Origin: Tautonia plasticadhaerens | Lineage (GTDB): Bacteria; Planctomycetota; Planctomycetia; Isosphaerales; Isosphaeraceae | Direction of reading: 5' to 3' | NCBI RefSeq assembly: GCF_007752535.1 | Contig: NZ_CP036426.1 | Span: forward strand, 1,674,001 to 1,738,000 | Length of the DNA stretch: 64,000 bases | Shown: positions 8,774 to 17,002 of the stretch, piece by piece | Layout: every line of letters begins with the position of its first letter | How positions within the stretch are numbered: position 1 is the first letter of the stretch | Translations under genes and position numbers: made by a program | The notes under the pieces: model-generated | What the model saw: only the letters and a program-made list of their open reading frames with translations | Databases searched by the model: none | Told to the model about the DNA's origin: nothing

Positions 8774-10124
8774 TCACGGCGTCCCTGACGAAAGGTTGGA
8801 GCACCGGGGAGAGCGCCTCCATGCTTTCCGGCTCGCCGTGGACGAGGAAAGCGGACTGGATCCCTCCCCCGGTTTGCTCGTACCACCATGCGAAGTCGTT
8901 GCGGTCGGCGTGCCCGGAGAAGCCGTCCAGGACGTAGACGGCGCAATTCAGGTCGTGCCAGCGGTCCATGATCTGGATCCGCTCCACGCCCTCGGCGATC
9001 CGTCGACCCAGGGTCTTCTCGGCCTGGTAGCTGACGATGACCACGGCGTTGTCGGGATCCTCGACGGCGTGTCGCAGGTGGTGACGGATCCGGCCCGCCT
9101 CGCACATGCCGCTGGAGGCGACGATCACGAGGGGGCCATTCAAGTAATTCAGCCGCCGCGAGTCGTCCCAGGTCGGGCAGAAGTGGACGTCGGAGGAGTT
9201 GAAGAAGCCGCCCTCGTATTCGAGAAGGGCCCGGGCTTCCTCGGTGTAGCTGGACGGGTGCTCGCGATGGACCTCGGTCAGACGGGTCGCCAACGGGCTA
9301 TCCACGTAGACGGGGATCGGCTTGACCCGGTGCTGGTGGAACAGCTCCAGGAGGGTATAGATCATCCGCTGAGTCCGGCCGAGGCTGAAGGCAGGGATGA
9401 TGATCTTGCTCTGGAGTCGGATGGCCCGGAGCACGATGGCGTGCATCTGCTTAAGGAGCTTGTCGTAGGAATCGAGTTCCTTGGCGCCGTAGGTGCTCTC
9501 GGAGACGAGCACGTCGATGTCCTTGACGACCGTCGGGTTGGGCATCATCCCCATGTCCCTGCGGCCGAGGTCGCCCGTGAAGAGGAAGCGGCGGCGGGCC
9601 TCTCCCTCCTTGAAGTCGAGCTGGACCATGGCCGAGCCGAGGATGTGCCCGGCGTCGTGATAAGTCAGGGTGATGCCGGGGAGCAGCTCGGTCGGCCGCT
9701 CATAAGGCAGGCGGACGAGCCGCTCGACGACCCATTCGACGTCGGTCAGCTCGAAGAGCGGGTCGAGCGGCTCGGCGTCCGGGTTGCGGAGCTGTGCGTT
9801 CCGGGCGTCCTCCCGCTGGATGCGGGCGCTGTCCCGGAGCATGATGTTCAGGATGTCGGCCGTCGGCGGGGTCGTGTAGATGGGCCCGCGATAACCGTTG
9901 CGGACCAGCACGGGGAGTCGCCCGATGTGGTCGTTGTGGGCGTGCGAGACGATCACCGCGTCGAGGCCGGCCGGATCGAAGTCGAGGCTCCGGTTCGGGC
10001 TCTGCGGGTTGAATCGATCGCTCTCGAAGAGCCCGCAATCGAGCAGGATCTTCCGAGATCCGATCTCGACGAGGTGGGCACTCCCGGTCACCTGCCTCGT
10101 TGCACCATGGAACGTGATACGCAA
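8739..10124 (-). CDS. Beta-CASP metallo-beta-lactamase-fold RNase (CPSF/YSH1-like)
   Basis: A 461-residue protein with the full motif set of the MBL/beta-CASP RNA-processing family. Motif 2 is HAHNDH at residues 61-66, followed by DAGHILGSA, FTGDLGRRD, STYG (beta-CASP A region), AFSLGRTQ, SGMCEAGRIRHHL and C-terminal GHAD. Relatives include bacterial and archaeal aCPSF-like exo- and endoribonucleases, with two zinc ions in the active site. The start is a TTG at 10124 (codon reads TTG-CGT-ATC), supported by GGAGGG five bases upstream. Just upstream of that site is a run of nine G (C9 at 10134-10142). It overlaps the convergent upstream gene by 35 bp. Confidence 0.9.
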   Translation of the reverse strand: MRITFHGATRQVTGSAHLVEIGSRKILLDCGLFESDRFNPQSPNRSLDFDPAGLDAVIVSHAHNDHIGRLPVLVRNGYRGPIYTTPPTADILNIMLRDSARIQREDARNAQLRNPDAEPLDPLFELTDVEWVVERLVRLPYERPTELLPGITLTYHDAGHILGSAMVQLDFKEGEARRRFLFTGDLGRRDMGMMPNPTVVKDIDVLVSESTYGAKELDSYDKLLKQMHAIVLRAIRLQSKIIIPAFSLGRTQRMIYTLLELFHQHRVKPIPVYVDSPLATRLTEVHREHPSSYTEEARALLEYEGGFFNSSDVHFCPTWDDSRRLNYLNGPLVIVASSGMCEAGRIRHHLRHAVEDPDNAVVIVSYQAEKTLGRRIAEGVERIQIMDRWHDLNCAVYVLDGFSGHADRNDFAWWYEQTGGGIQSAFLVHGEPESMEALSPVLQPFVRDAVIIPEKGQGFEV

Positions 10125-10280
10125 TCAAACCCTCCCCCCCCCGCCGACACGGCGACCCCGGGGCGGGGAACGTCCCGCCGAGTGCGGAGGATTTCGGCTC
10201 TCTTCAATAAACGTCCATCTTGCCATGCGGGGCGAGTCGCTTCAAGTCAACACGGCTCACGAGCGGTTCGGAAAACCGGG

Positions 10281-10309
10281 TTGCCAGCTTTCGGGGACTG
10301 GCGTAGGAT
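10281..10309 (+). promoter_or_regulatory. Sigma-70-like promoter for the gene at 10393
   Basis: TTGCCA (10281-10286), a 17-bp spacer, and TAGGAT (10304-10309). The expected leader is about 75 bases. Confidence 0.6.
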
Positions 10310-10392
10310 TTGCACGGCGGGGCGATCGCACTTCCGCCATGCAGCTGGCCCCCGCGGCCATCGTTTCCGTCCAGGGTGAGGAGCGCCCAATC

Positions 10393-10926
10393 ATGACGAG
10401 AGACGTGCCCGAGACCCATCCCCTGCATCGCCTCTTCCGGGGGATCACCGAGAACACATTCCATACCGAGCTCGGGATCGCCGATCCCGGCCTCGTCGGC
10501 TACGTCGCCGGGCTCCTCGCCCGGTTCGTCCCGTCTCAGGCGATTTTCAAGATCCGGGATGGCGAGGGGAGGGAAGTAACCCAGGTCTCGGCGATGATCG
10601 CCGAGGCGGAGTCCTCACCCGACGACGACCGACGGAAGGAATGTCATCGCCATGTCGGCGATTTCACCCTTTTCTGGACGGGAGTCTACCCCGAGGCACT
10701 CCCGAAGCTGCGGGAGGCGAGATTGGCAGACCACTTGGTCAACTTCCAAGAGCAGGGGAAGCGGTCCTACTTCCTCGCGAGTACGTTCGAGGGGACTCAG
10801 GCCCCGGTGCTGCGTCGCCTGAGTGCCGAATTCGAACTCTGTGCCTTCGGGCTCTCTCTCGTCAGGCAGGAATGGGAGCGGAGCGACGGGCTCTCGGATC
10901 GGATCGGCCTGATCCTGGAATCCTGA
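10393..10926 (+). CDS. Hypothetical protein, cytoplasmic, 177 residues
   Basis: I do not recognise the family. The product is a soluble 177-residue protein without signal peptide or membrane segment. It begins with a helix-rich region (HRLFRGITENTFHTELGI) and contains a Phe/Lys/Arg-rich middle (FKIRDGEGREVTQVSAMI). The ATG at 10393 has GAGGAG ten bases upstream; another ATG at 10339 would add 18 residues. It has its own promoter at 10281-10309. The codon pattern looks like that of real genes here and the frame is preserved to a stop, so I regard it as genuine. Its relation to the Ldh_2-like gene downstream is unknown. Confidence 0.65.
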   Translation: MTRDVPETHPLHRLFRGITENTFHTELGIADPGLVGYVAGLLARFVPSQAIFKIRDGEGREVTQVSAMIAEAESSPDDDRRKECHRHVGDFTLFWTGVYPEALPKLREARLADHLVNFQEQGKRSYFLASTFEGTQAPVLRRLSAEFELCAFGLSLVRQEWERSDGLSDRIGLILES

Positions 10927-11111
10927 ACGAGGCTCGTCCCTCCCCGGATCGAACACGATTGATCGCATCGCGGCGGCGGATCCCGGTCGAGTCCCTCGAC
11001 GGCCGATCCGGCCGCTCGTCGGATGGGACCGCGACGCAGCCTGCGGTAAACTGGGGATGTGCGGCAAGATTCGCGAGGATCCGTCCAGCCTTTCCCCGGA
11101 GCGAGACGACC

Positions 11112-11942
11112 GTGTCTGACCCCCTCCGCTGCCGTCCCGACGGCCTCCGACGTCTGGCCACCGAACTGCTCTCCCGGGTCGGCCTGGATCGGGAGCGGGC
11201 CTCGGCCTTCGGTCGGTCGTTGCTCTGGTATGATGCGATTGGTGCCCACGAGTTCGGCATCTCGAGTCTTTCCGACTGGCTCTCCCGGATCGAGCGCGGC
11301 GAGTTCGATCCCAAGCAATGCGGCAGGGTGGGGCCGGAGCACGGATCGACGGCCGTCATGGAGGGGCTCGGCGGCCTCCCGCCGTTGCTGCTGGTCAGGG
11401 CCGCCGAAATTGCCGGGCAGAAGGCGCGGGATACCGGCGTGGGACTCGTCCGGGTGCTGGGCCTCCCGCCATCGACCGGACCCTCGGCGGCGATCGCCGC
11501 CGAGCTGGCGATCGGCCCCTATGCGGGGGCGGTCCTCGGTCCTGGGTCGGCGCAAGCCTCCGCCTTCCCGTCGGCCGAGGGTGTGCCCGTCGTCTTCGAT
11601 TCGCACTTCGCCCGGCCCGACGCGGACGTGCCGGAGTCGCAGGGCCCGGTCGGCATGATGCTCGATCGGCTCGCCCCCTGGGTCCTGCTTGCGGGTGCCC
11701 AGGAGGTGCTGGTCGCCGCGGTCGCGGTGGCGGCCTTCGAGTCGCTGGGTTCCTTCCACGCCCGAGTCGCCGAAGCGATCGAATCCCGAATCCCGCCTTC
11801 CGGCTGGATCTTCCCTCGATCGTGGCAATCACAACGCCTGGAATCTCAGCAGCGTGGGGTCCCGTTGCAGGAGCCCTCGGTGTCTTTCTTGCGAGAGCGT
11901 TGTTCCGAAGCAGGGATCGACTTCCCCGGACCGATCCGTTGA
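11112..11942 (+). CDS. Divergent, short Ldh_2 (malate/L-lactate dehydrogenase-type) homologue
   Basis: A 276-residue protein. The N-terminal helical domain matches the Ldh_2 family (AllD/ComC/MDH2 type): LATELLSRVGL, then IGAHEFGISSLSDWLSRIERG where members read rGvxSHG. The GSTAVMEGLGG and GVGLVRV segments also fit. However, the conserved Asn-x-x-His-x-Gly of the NAD-binding part reads LPPSTGP, the C-terminal glycine-rich KGYGL region is not evident, and the protein is about 60 residues shorter than active enzymes. Dehydrogenase activity is therefore doubtful. Start is GTG at 11112. It lies 185 bp after the previous gene. Confidence 0.65.
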   Translation: MSDPLRCRPDGLRRLATELLSRVGLDRERASAFGRSLLWYDAIGAHEFGISSLSDWLSRIERGEFDPKQCGRVGPEHGSTAVMEGLGGLPPLLLVRAAEIAGQKARDTGVGLVRVLGLPPSTGPSAAIAAELAIGPYAGAVLGPGSAQASAFPSAEGVPVVFDSHFARPDADVPESQGPVGMMLDRLAPWVLLAGAQEVLVAAVAVAAFESLGSFHARVAEAIESRIPPSGWIFPRSWQSQRLESQQRGVPLQEPSVSFLRERCSEAGIDFPGPIR

Positions 11943-12028
11943 AGGGCCGAGCGGGGAGAGGCGAGGGCAACTGGCCCCCGCCTCCGAATCCGAACTCGTC
12001 ACGCGCCGGGGGGCGAATTCGAAGAGCC

Positions 12029-12478
12029 CTAACGCGAGTGTAGCGGCCTGCGTCCGCCCTCCCGATCGGACACTGACCCGTTCGAGGACGATTGGGAGAG
12101 CACCTGCATCGCCTTTTTCGGGTTGTCCAGGCGGAAGATGCCGAGCGCCTTGCCCACGCCGGCCGCCGAGGTATAGGCATACTCCACGTTGATGTGCTCG
12201 TCCGCGAACCGCTGGAGCAACTTGGCCAATGCGCCGGGCTTGTTGTCGAGTTCGACCTCGATGACGTCGGCGAACTCGGCCTCGACTCCGAGGGAGGTGA
12301 GGACCATTCGAGTCGCATCAACCTCGTCGGTGACGAGACGCAGGACGCTCCGCTCCCCGGAGTCCATGACCGACAGGGCCCGGATGTTGACCTTTTCCTG
12401 GGCCATCGCCTCGCAGATCTTGGCCAGCCGCCCCGGCTTGTTTTCGAGGCGGGCAGTCACTTCAAGGACGAATTCCAT
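12029..12478 (-). CDS. Tandem ACT-domain protein
   Basis: A 149-residue protein made of two ACT domains (about residues 3-67 and 70-133). Each begins with the typical ENKPGRLAKI / DNKPGALAKL strand-turn-helix. ACT pairs bind amino acids and regulate metabolism. Short stand-alone proteins of this type are widespread in planctomycetes and deltaproteobacteria, sometimes near acetate, amino-acid or phenylacetate genes, but nothing here fixes the ligand. Start is ATG at 12478 with GGGAGGCG four bases upstream, a strong ribosome-binding site. The C-terminal 15 residues are a polar tail. Confidence 0.85.
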   Translation of the reverse strand: MEFVLEVTARLENKPGRLAKICEAMAQEKVNIRALSVMDSGERSVLRLVTDEVDATRMVLTSLGVEAEFADVIEVELDNKPGALAKLLQRFADEHINVEYAYTSAAGVGKALGIFRLDNPKKAMQVLSQSSSNGSVSDREGGRRPLHSR

Positions 12479-12714
12479 CAGACGCCTCCCGTCGCGGATC
12501 GCGACCGATTGGGAATGGAGGACGTGAAGGACAAAGGGACCCGGGATCTCGGCCTCGACTGGGGAGTCGTCGCACTCCCTCTGTCCTCCGGAGCCGACGG
12601 CTCTGGACTCGCGAACGAAGCCGAGCGGGCGGGAGGCCGAGCCCGGGCCAGACGACCGGGCGAGTCACCCTCGACGGAGTGAGGCCGAGGGGGATCCGCC
12701 CGAGGACGCGACGA

Positions 12715-15081
12715 TCAATCCCCTCCCCCGACACCCGGGAAGGACTGGAGCGGGATGGAGAGGCCACGACCGATTCCCGAAACGCCCCACTGGGCCGGGA
12801 GCGTCTCTCGACCTTCCAGACGAATACCCTGATCGTCGACGGAGACGGTGTAGAGGGCCGGGAAGAGGAAGTTGCGGATCGCGTCGGAGGAGGGGATCAG
12901 GGAGGGGTCGATCCGGATGGTCCCCGGCTCGGCGGGGGAAGTTGCTCCCGCCTGGGGCCCGCCGGAGCCTCCCGACTGATTCGCGCCGGCGGACGAACCC
13001 GCACCCCCGGAGTACTCGCCGGAGCCGCTGTACTCTCCCGGGCTACCCGGGCTTCTCGATGAGCTGTCGAACGACCCTCTCGAGCCCGAACTGCTCCCTC
13101 CCCCCGGCGGACCGGAGGACATCGGGCGTCCCCGATCCGAGCCCCCCCCGGCCGGTCCGCCGAAGGCGGTCGCAGGGGGCGTCGCCGGGGGATGCATCGC
13201 GAGGTTCAGGGCATCCGGGAGAGAGGCGATCGCCTCCGGCAGCGTCCGGGACGGGTCGGTGACGAACATCATGGTCAGGTCCGAAGGCAATCGAGCGGCA
13301 AGGTCACTGCCAGCCGCCCATCGCTCGGCCTCGTCGGCTGACTCCAGCTCCCGACACTGGCGTGCCGCCACCGGATTGCTGGCGAAAATGAGGTACTGAT
13401 TTCCGAGGGTGATCGTCGGCTGATAACCGGTGAGCCCGTAAAGACCGTCGGGGAGCTTGAGCAGGTAGGTCCGGGGCGAGGCCAGCGTCATCGAGAACTT
13501 CGGGGGCTCCGGTCGTTCGGTCGGCTGACGGTCCCCACCGGGACCTCGACCGCTCCCTCCCGGCGCTTCGGGAGGAGGGGGGGTCTGCGTCCCCTCCAGG
13601 GCCGAGGCGATCTGCTGGTTGAGGGCGAGGATCATGCCGTCGAGCTTCGGGGTGAAACTCGGGGCGTCCTTCACCTCAATCGCCACCACGAACTGGGGGA
13701 GGCCGAGCCCCCCGAGGGCGTTCATGACCCCGGCGATCGGATTCCCTCCCGCACGCTGAGCATCAGGCCGAGGCAATGTGTACGTGGCGATCTTCGGCCC
13801 GAGCGAGGCGAGGACATCGTCGCGCAGGTCGAACCGGGCCCGATCCGCGAACGCCTGTTCGAAGGCGCCGATCTGCTCGGCCAAGGCCGGGTTGTCCTGT
13901 TCGGAAAGCGCGACGATCGCGTCGAGCAGTCCGGCGGGATCCACGGAGAGGACCGACACGTCGGAGACGTCGGCAGGGATCGGCGGGAGTTCCCCCAGTG
14001 GGACCTTCGGCTGGTCGAACAGCGTCATGATCCCCTGCCGGGGGGCTGCGGCGGGCAGGCGGAGGACCGTCAACGACTCCTCGCCGTCGAAGCCCCAGCG
14101 AAGATCGGCCCGGCTCAGGCCGTTCTCCTGGGAGAGGGTCCGCTCGCCCTCGCTCGCCCCGGGCCGATCGAACCGCCAGGCGCCGAACATGACCGGCTGG
14201 AACGAGCCGTCGACCGCCATCAACTCCCGTCGAATCGGATCCTCGACGGCGTTCGGCTCCTGGCCGTCGAGCGCGGCGATTACCCGGTCGGCCCCGTCCG
14301 ACCCGTCGAAGACGAAGACGAGGTCTTCCCCCTCGATCCACCAGGCCCAGTCCCCTCCCTCCGCGTCGCCGAAGGCGGGTAGGTCCATCACGACCACCTG
14401 GCGGTTGCCGCCCTTGCTGACGACCTGTGGTTTAGTACCCTGCGCGGCGATTGTGCCGATGAGCTTGCCGAAGACGGCCCGGACGTCCCGATGGGCCCCC
14501 TTCCTGATCACGAGGACCATGTAGTGCTCCCCCCGCTCGTCGTCGGCCGGGGATGCGGCCACAAACCCCTGGCGGGCGATGTGCTCCGCGATCAGGGCCA
14601 CCTCGGGCCCGGTCATGACGCCGGCCGGGGCGTTCGGGGCGGCCTCGACCGCCTGGGAGATCAACTCCCGGATCATCGCGCCGAGGGTCGTGTCATTGAG
14701 AATCCCATGGGCCGCCGACCCCCGCCAGGCGTCGGGCGTGGAGTTCAGGCCCGGGAATTCCAGGAACACGCCCGTCGCCGAGGACGGGAGATATCGGGCC
14801 AGGGGCGCCGTGTCGGTCGGGATCGAGCCGAGATCGACGAGCGGCGCCCCGGCCGCCTCGGCCTGTTCGCCCTCGCCTTGCTGAGGAGGCTGCCCCCCCT
14901 GGACGCCCGCCTGCCCCCCGGGCCCCGACCCAAAATTCCCCGGACGGCCGGGCTGCTGGGGGTAGCCGCCGCTGCCCCGACCAGGTCCCTGGGCGGAGGC
15001 GTTCCCCGAGGTCAACGAGGCGGCCATCAAGGCGGCGGTCATCAGGACGGCCAGACGGTCTCGGCGAGGGTCGAGTCGCAC
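12715..15081 (-). CDS. Large secreted protein with Gly/Ser-rich C-terminal region, function unknown
   Basis: A 788-residue protein. A signal peptide (residues about 1-30, LAVLMTAALMAASLTSGNASA) is followed by a Gly/Pro/Gln-rich linker to about residue 70. A folded region from about 90 to 640 opens with LARYLPSSATGVFLEFPGL, a start common in planctomycete proteins of unknown function that resemble DUF3352-type secreted proteins. A second low-complexity stretch rich in Gly, Ser and Pro (about 660-735) precedes a conserved-looking tail. GTG at 15081 is preferred because the signal peptide begins there with AGGAAAGGA upstream; the frame runs open to 16437 only as antisense of rsgA. I do not assign a function. 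Confidence 0.75.
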   Translation of the reverse strand: MRLDPRRDRLAVLMTAALMAASLTSGNASAQGPGRGSGGYPQQPGRPGNFGSGPGGQAGVQGGQPPQQGEGEQAEAAGAPLVDLGSIPTDTAPLARYLPSSATGVFLEFPGLNSTPDAWRGSAAHGILNDTTLGAMIRELISQAVEAAPNAPAGVMTGPEVALIAEHIARQGFVAASPADDERGEHYMVLVIRKGAHRDVRAVFGKLIGTIAAQGTKPQVVSKGGNRQVVVMDLPAFGDAEGGDWAWWIEGEDLVFVFDGSDGADRVIAALDGQEPNAVEDPIRRELMAVDGSFQPVMFGAWRFDRPGASEGERTLSQENGLSRADLRWGFDGEESLTVLRLPAAAPRQGIMTLFDQPKVPLGELPPIPADVSDVSVLSVDPAGLLDAIVALSEQDNPALAEQIGAFEQAFADRARFDLRDDVLASLGPKIATYTLPRPDAQRAGGNPIAGVMNALGGLGLPQFVVAIEVKDAPSFTPKLDGMILALNQQIASALEGTQTPPPPEAPGGSGRGPGGDRQPTERPEPPKFSMTLASPRTYLLKLPDGLYGLTGYQPTITLGNQYLIFASNPVAARQCRELESADEAERWAAGSDLAARLPSDLTMMFVTDPSRTLPEAIASLPDALNLAMHPPATPPATAFGGPAGGGSDRGRPMSSGPPGGGSSSGSRGSFDSSSRSPGSPGEYSGSGEYSGGAGSSAGANQSGGSGGPQAGATSPAEPGTIRIDPSLIPSSDAIRNFLFPALYTVSVDDQGIRLEGRETLPAQWGVSGIGRGLSIPLQSFPGVGGGD

Positions 15082-15218
15082 GGGTCGGTCCTTTCCTCTC
15101 AGCTCGGTCGGATTCGGGGCCGTCGGGGGGGCGGCCGAGGGTCGCCCCGGACGAGCCTCCGATCGCCCAATTCGCATCGTATCCGTCGCGCAGGACCCGC
15201 GCCAACAACCCCGAGCGA

Positions 15219-15248
15219 TTGACACCGCCCCGAGGCGGGCCATACCCT
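15219..15248 (+). promoter_or_regulatory. Promoter for rsgA
   Basis: TTGACA (15219-15224), an 18-bp spacer, and TACCCT (15243-15248); predicted leader about 50 bases. The -35 is a perfect consensus, while the -10 is weak. It lies in the divergent gap between the secreted-protein gene and rsgA. Confidence 0.5.
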
Positions 15249-15303
15249 TCCCCCAGGAGATCATCCGGCCTCGATCCGATCCAGCAAGGGGACACGAATT
15301 ACC

Positions 15304-16458
15304 GTGTCGAAGAAGAAGAAGGTCCGCGTCGCGTTTCGCAAGAACCGGCAGAACCGGACCCGAGCCAATGACCTGACCCAGCGATTCGAGGCCGGGGACC
15401 TCCGGGGCGCCGACCCCGTCGCCGCCGAGCGAGTCCGGGCCAAGGGAGCCCTCTCCCGGCATCGGACGGTAATGCAGGAGGTCGAGGAGAAGGGGGAGGA
15501 GGCCCCGGAGAACGACCCGATGGCCTCCCTGGCGGTCGACCTTTCCGAATGCCTCCCCGGCCGGGTCCTCCGCGTCCACGGGCTGGAGTCGGTCGTCGAG
15601 GCCGAGGACGCCAGACGCTACCGATGCGGCGTCCGTCGGGTACTCAAGAACCTGGCGATCGAGGGCAGGAACGTCGTCGCCGTGGGGGATCGCGTCTGGT
15701 TCCGGCCCGTCGGCGAGGACCAGGGGCTTATCGAGAAGGTCGAGCCCCGTTCGGGGACCGTCACCCGGGGCTATCGCCACCGGGAGCATGTGATCGTCTC
15801 CAACGTCGATCAACTGCTCATCGTCTCGGCGTTCGCCGAGCCGGAACTGAAACTCCCCTTGATCGACCGCTACCTGATCTCGGCCGAGAAGGGGGGGGTG
15901 CGGCCCGTCATCGTCCTGAACAAGGCCGACCTGGTCCCCCTGGCCGATTACCAGTGGGTCTTCGGCCTCTATGCCCAGCTCGGCTACGAGGTGATCCCCT
16001 GCTCGGCCAGCGACGGCCTGGGGGTCGACCGGCTGAGGGAGGTGCTCGCCTCGGGCACGACGGCCCTCTCCGGCCAGAGCGGCGTCGGCAAGACCTCGCT
16101 GCTCAACGCCGTCCAGCCGGGGCTGAACCTGCGGGTCGGAGAGGTCTCCTCGTGGACCCGCAAGGGGACGCATACCACCACCTATGCGGAACTCCTGAGG
16201 CTCCAGCAGGGCGGGTACGTCGTGGACACCCCCGGTCTCCGACAGTTCCAGCTCTGGGACGTCGAGCCCTGGGAACTGGAGCAGTATTTCATCGAGTTCC
16301 GCCCCTACATCCCCCATTGCCGGTTCCCCGACTGCTCCCACATCCACGAGGCCGACTGCTCCGTCAAGGTTGCCCTGTCCCGCGAGCAGATCCACGAAGG
16401 CCGTTATGAGAGCTATTTGAAGCTCTACCATCAGCAACCGATCGAGGGAGAAGGGTAG
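15304..16458 (+). CDS. rsgA: Ribosome small subunit-dependent GTPase A
   Basis: A 384-residue circularly permuted GTPase that aids maturation of the 30S subunit. It has a basic Lys/Arg-rich N-terminal extension (about 1-75, as in E. coli RsgA), an OB-fold, the G4 motif NKAD at 206-209, G1 GQSGVGKTS at 257-265, and a C-terminal zinc site C339, C344, H346, C352. In this family G4 precedes G1, as seen here. Start is GTG at 15304 with AAGGGG upstream. The gene has its own promoter and a hairpin just after the stop, so it is probably monocistronic. Confidence 0.95.
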   Translation: MSKKKKVRVAFRKNRQNRTRANDLTQRFEAGDLRGADPVAAERVRAKGALSRHRTVMQEVEEKGEEAPENDPMASLAVDLSECLPGRVLRVHGLESVVEAEDARRYRCGVRRVLKNLAIEGRNVVAVGDRVWFRPVGEDQGLIEKVEPRSGTVTRGYRHREHVIVSNVDQLLIVSAFAEPELKLPLIDRYLISAEKGGVRPVIVLNKADLVPLADYQWVFGLYAQLGYEVIPCSASDGLGVDRLREVLASGTTALSGQSGVGKTSLLNAVQPGLNLRVGEVSSWTRKGTHTTTYAELLRLQQGGYVVDTPGLRQFQLWDVEPWELEQYFIEFRPYIPHCRFPDCSHIHEADCSVKVALSREQIHEGRYESYLKLYHQQPIEGEG

Positions 16459-17002
16459 GAACGTCGTCCCCCGACCTCTTCATCCACCTTTAATAGGGCT
16501 GGATCGGCTCGGCCGATCCAGGACTGGCTGGGACATCGCTCACCAGACCAGTCCCCCCCGGGGCTACGCAGATCGCGTCGCATCGGGCTCGACGTTCGCG
16601 CCGTCGACCGGTTTCCGTCCGGTTTTGCCCGGGCGGGGCCGGCTGATCCGGACGACCCGGGGCCAGATCTAACGAGTTGCCCCGCATGCCTGCCGTCGCT
16701 TCGACCCGGCCGGTCATCGCCGAGGACCTTCGCGAATCCTCCCGGGAGACGGGTCGACCTCCTGACGCCCGAGACGGCCTCGGGCCGACCGATTCTCGAT
16801 CACTTCATTGTCCCGTCGTACCCGCGAGGCGCGAATCAACAGGGCTCGATCCAGTGTCGTGCCGTTGGGGCAATTGACGTCGCGGGTTCGCGACGCCCCG
16901 GACCGCTGAGTCGAGCTGACTTTCGCGACGACCCTCCATGGTCCTTGACGAGCCTCGGGCCGTGATTACTCGGGGAACATGCCAAACCGCAAGAACCCGT
17001 CG
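16459..17002. other. Intergenic region between convergent rsgA and isomerase genes
   Basis: Stretch of 544 bases without a supported gene. It contains the hairpin at 16499-16521. The remainder shows only short open frames with no family resemblance. Confidence 0.5.
16499..16521 (+). terminator. Hairpin after rsgA
   Basis: Perfect 10-bp stem (16499-16508 with 16512-16521) closing a TCG loop, 40 bases after the rsgA stop. There is no U-tract, so termination may be inefficient or Rho-assisted. Confidence 0.5.

Noticed and set aside
15082-16437. N-terminal extension of the 788-residue secreted protein to 1240 residues
   Set aside because: The extension lies wholly opposite rsgA and upstream of a clear signal peptide and start.
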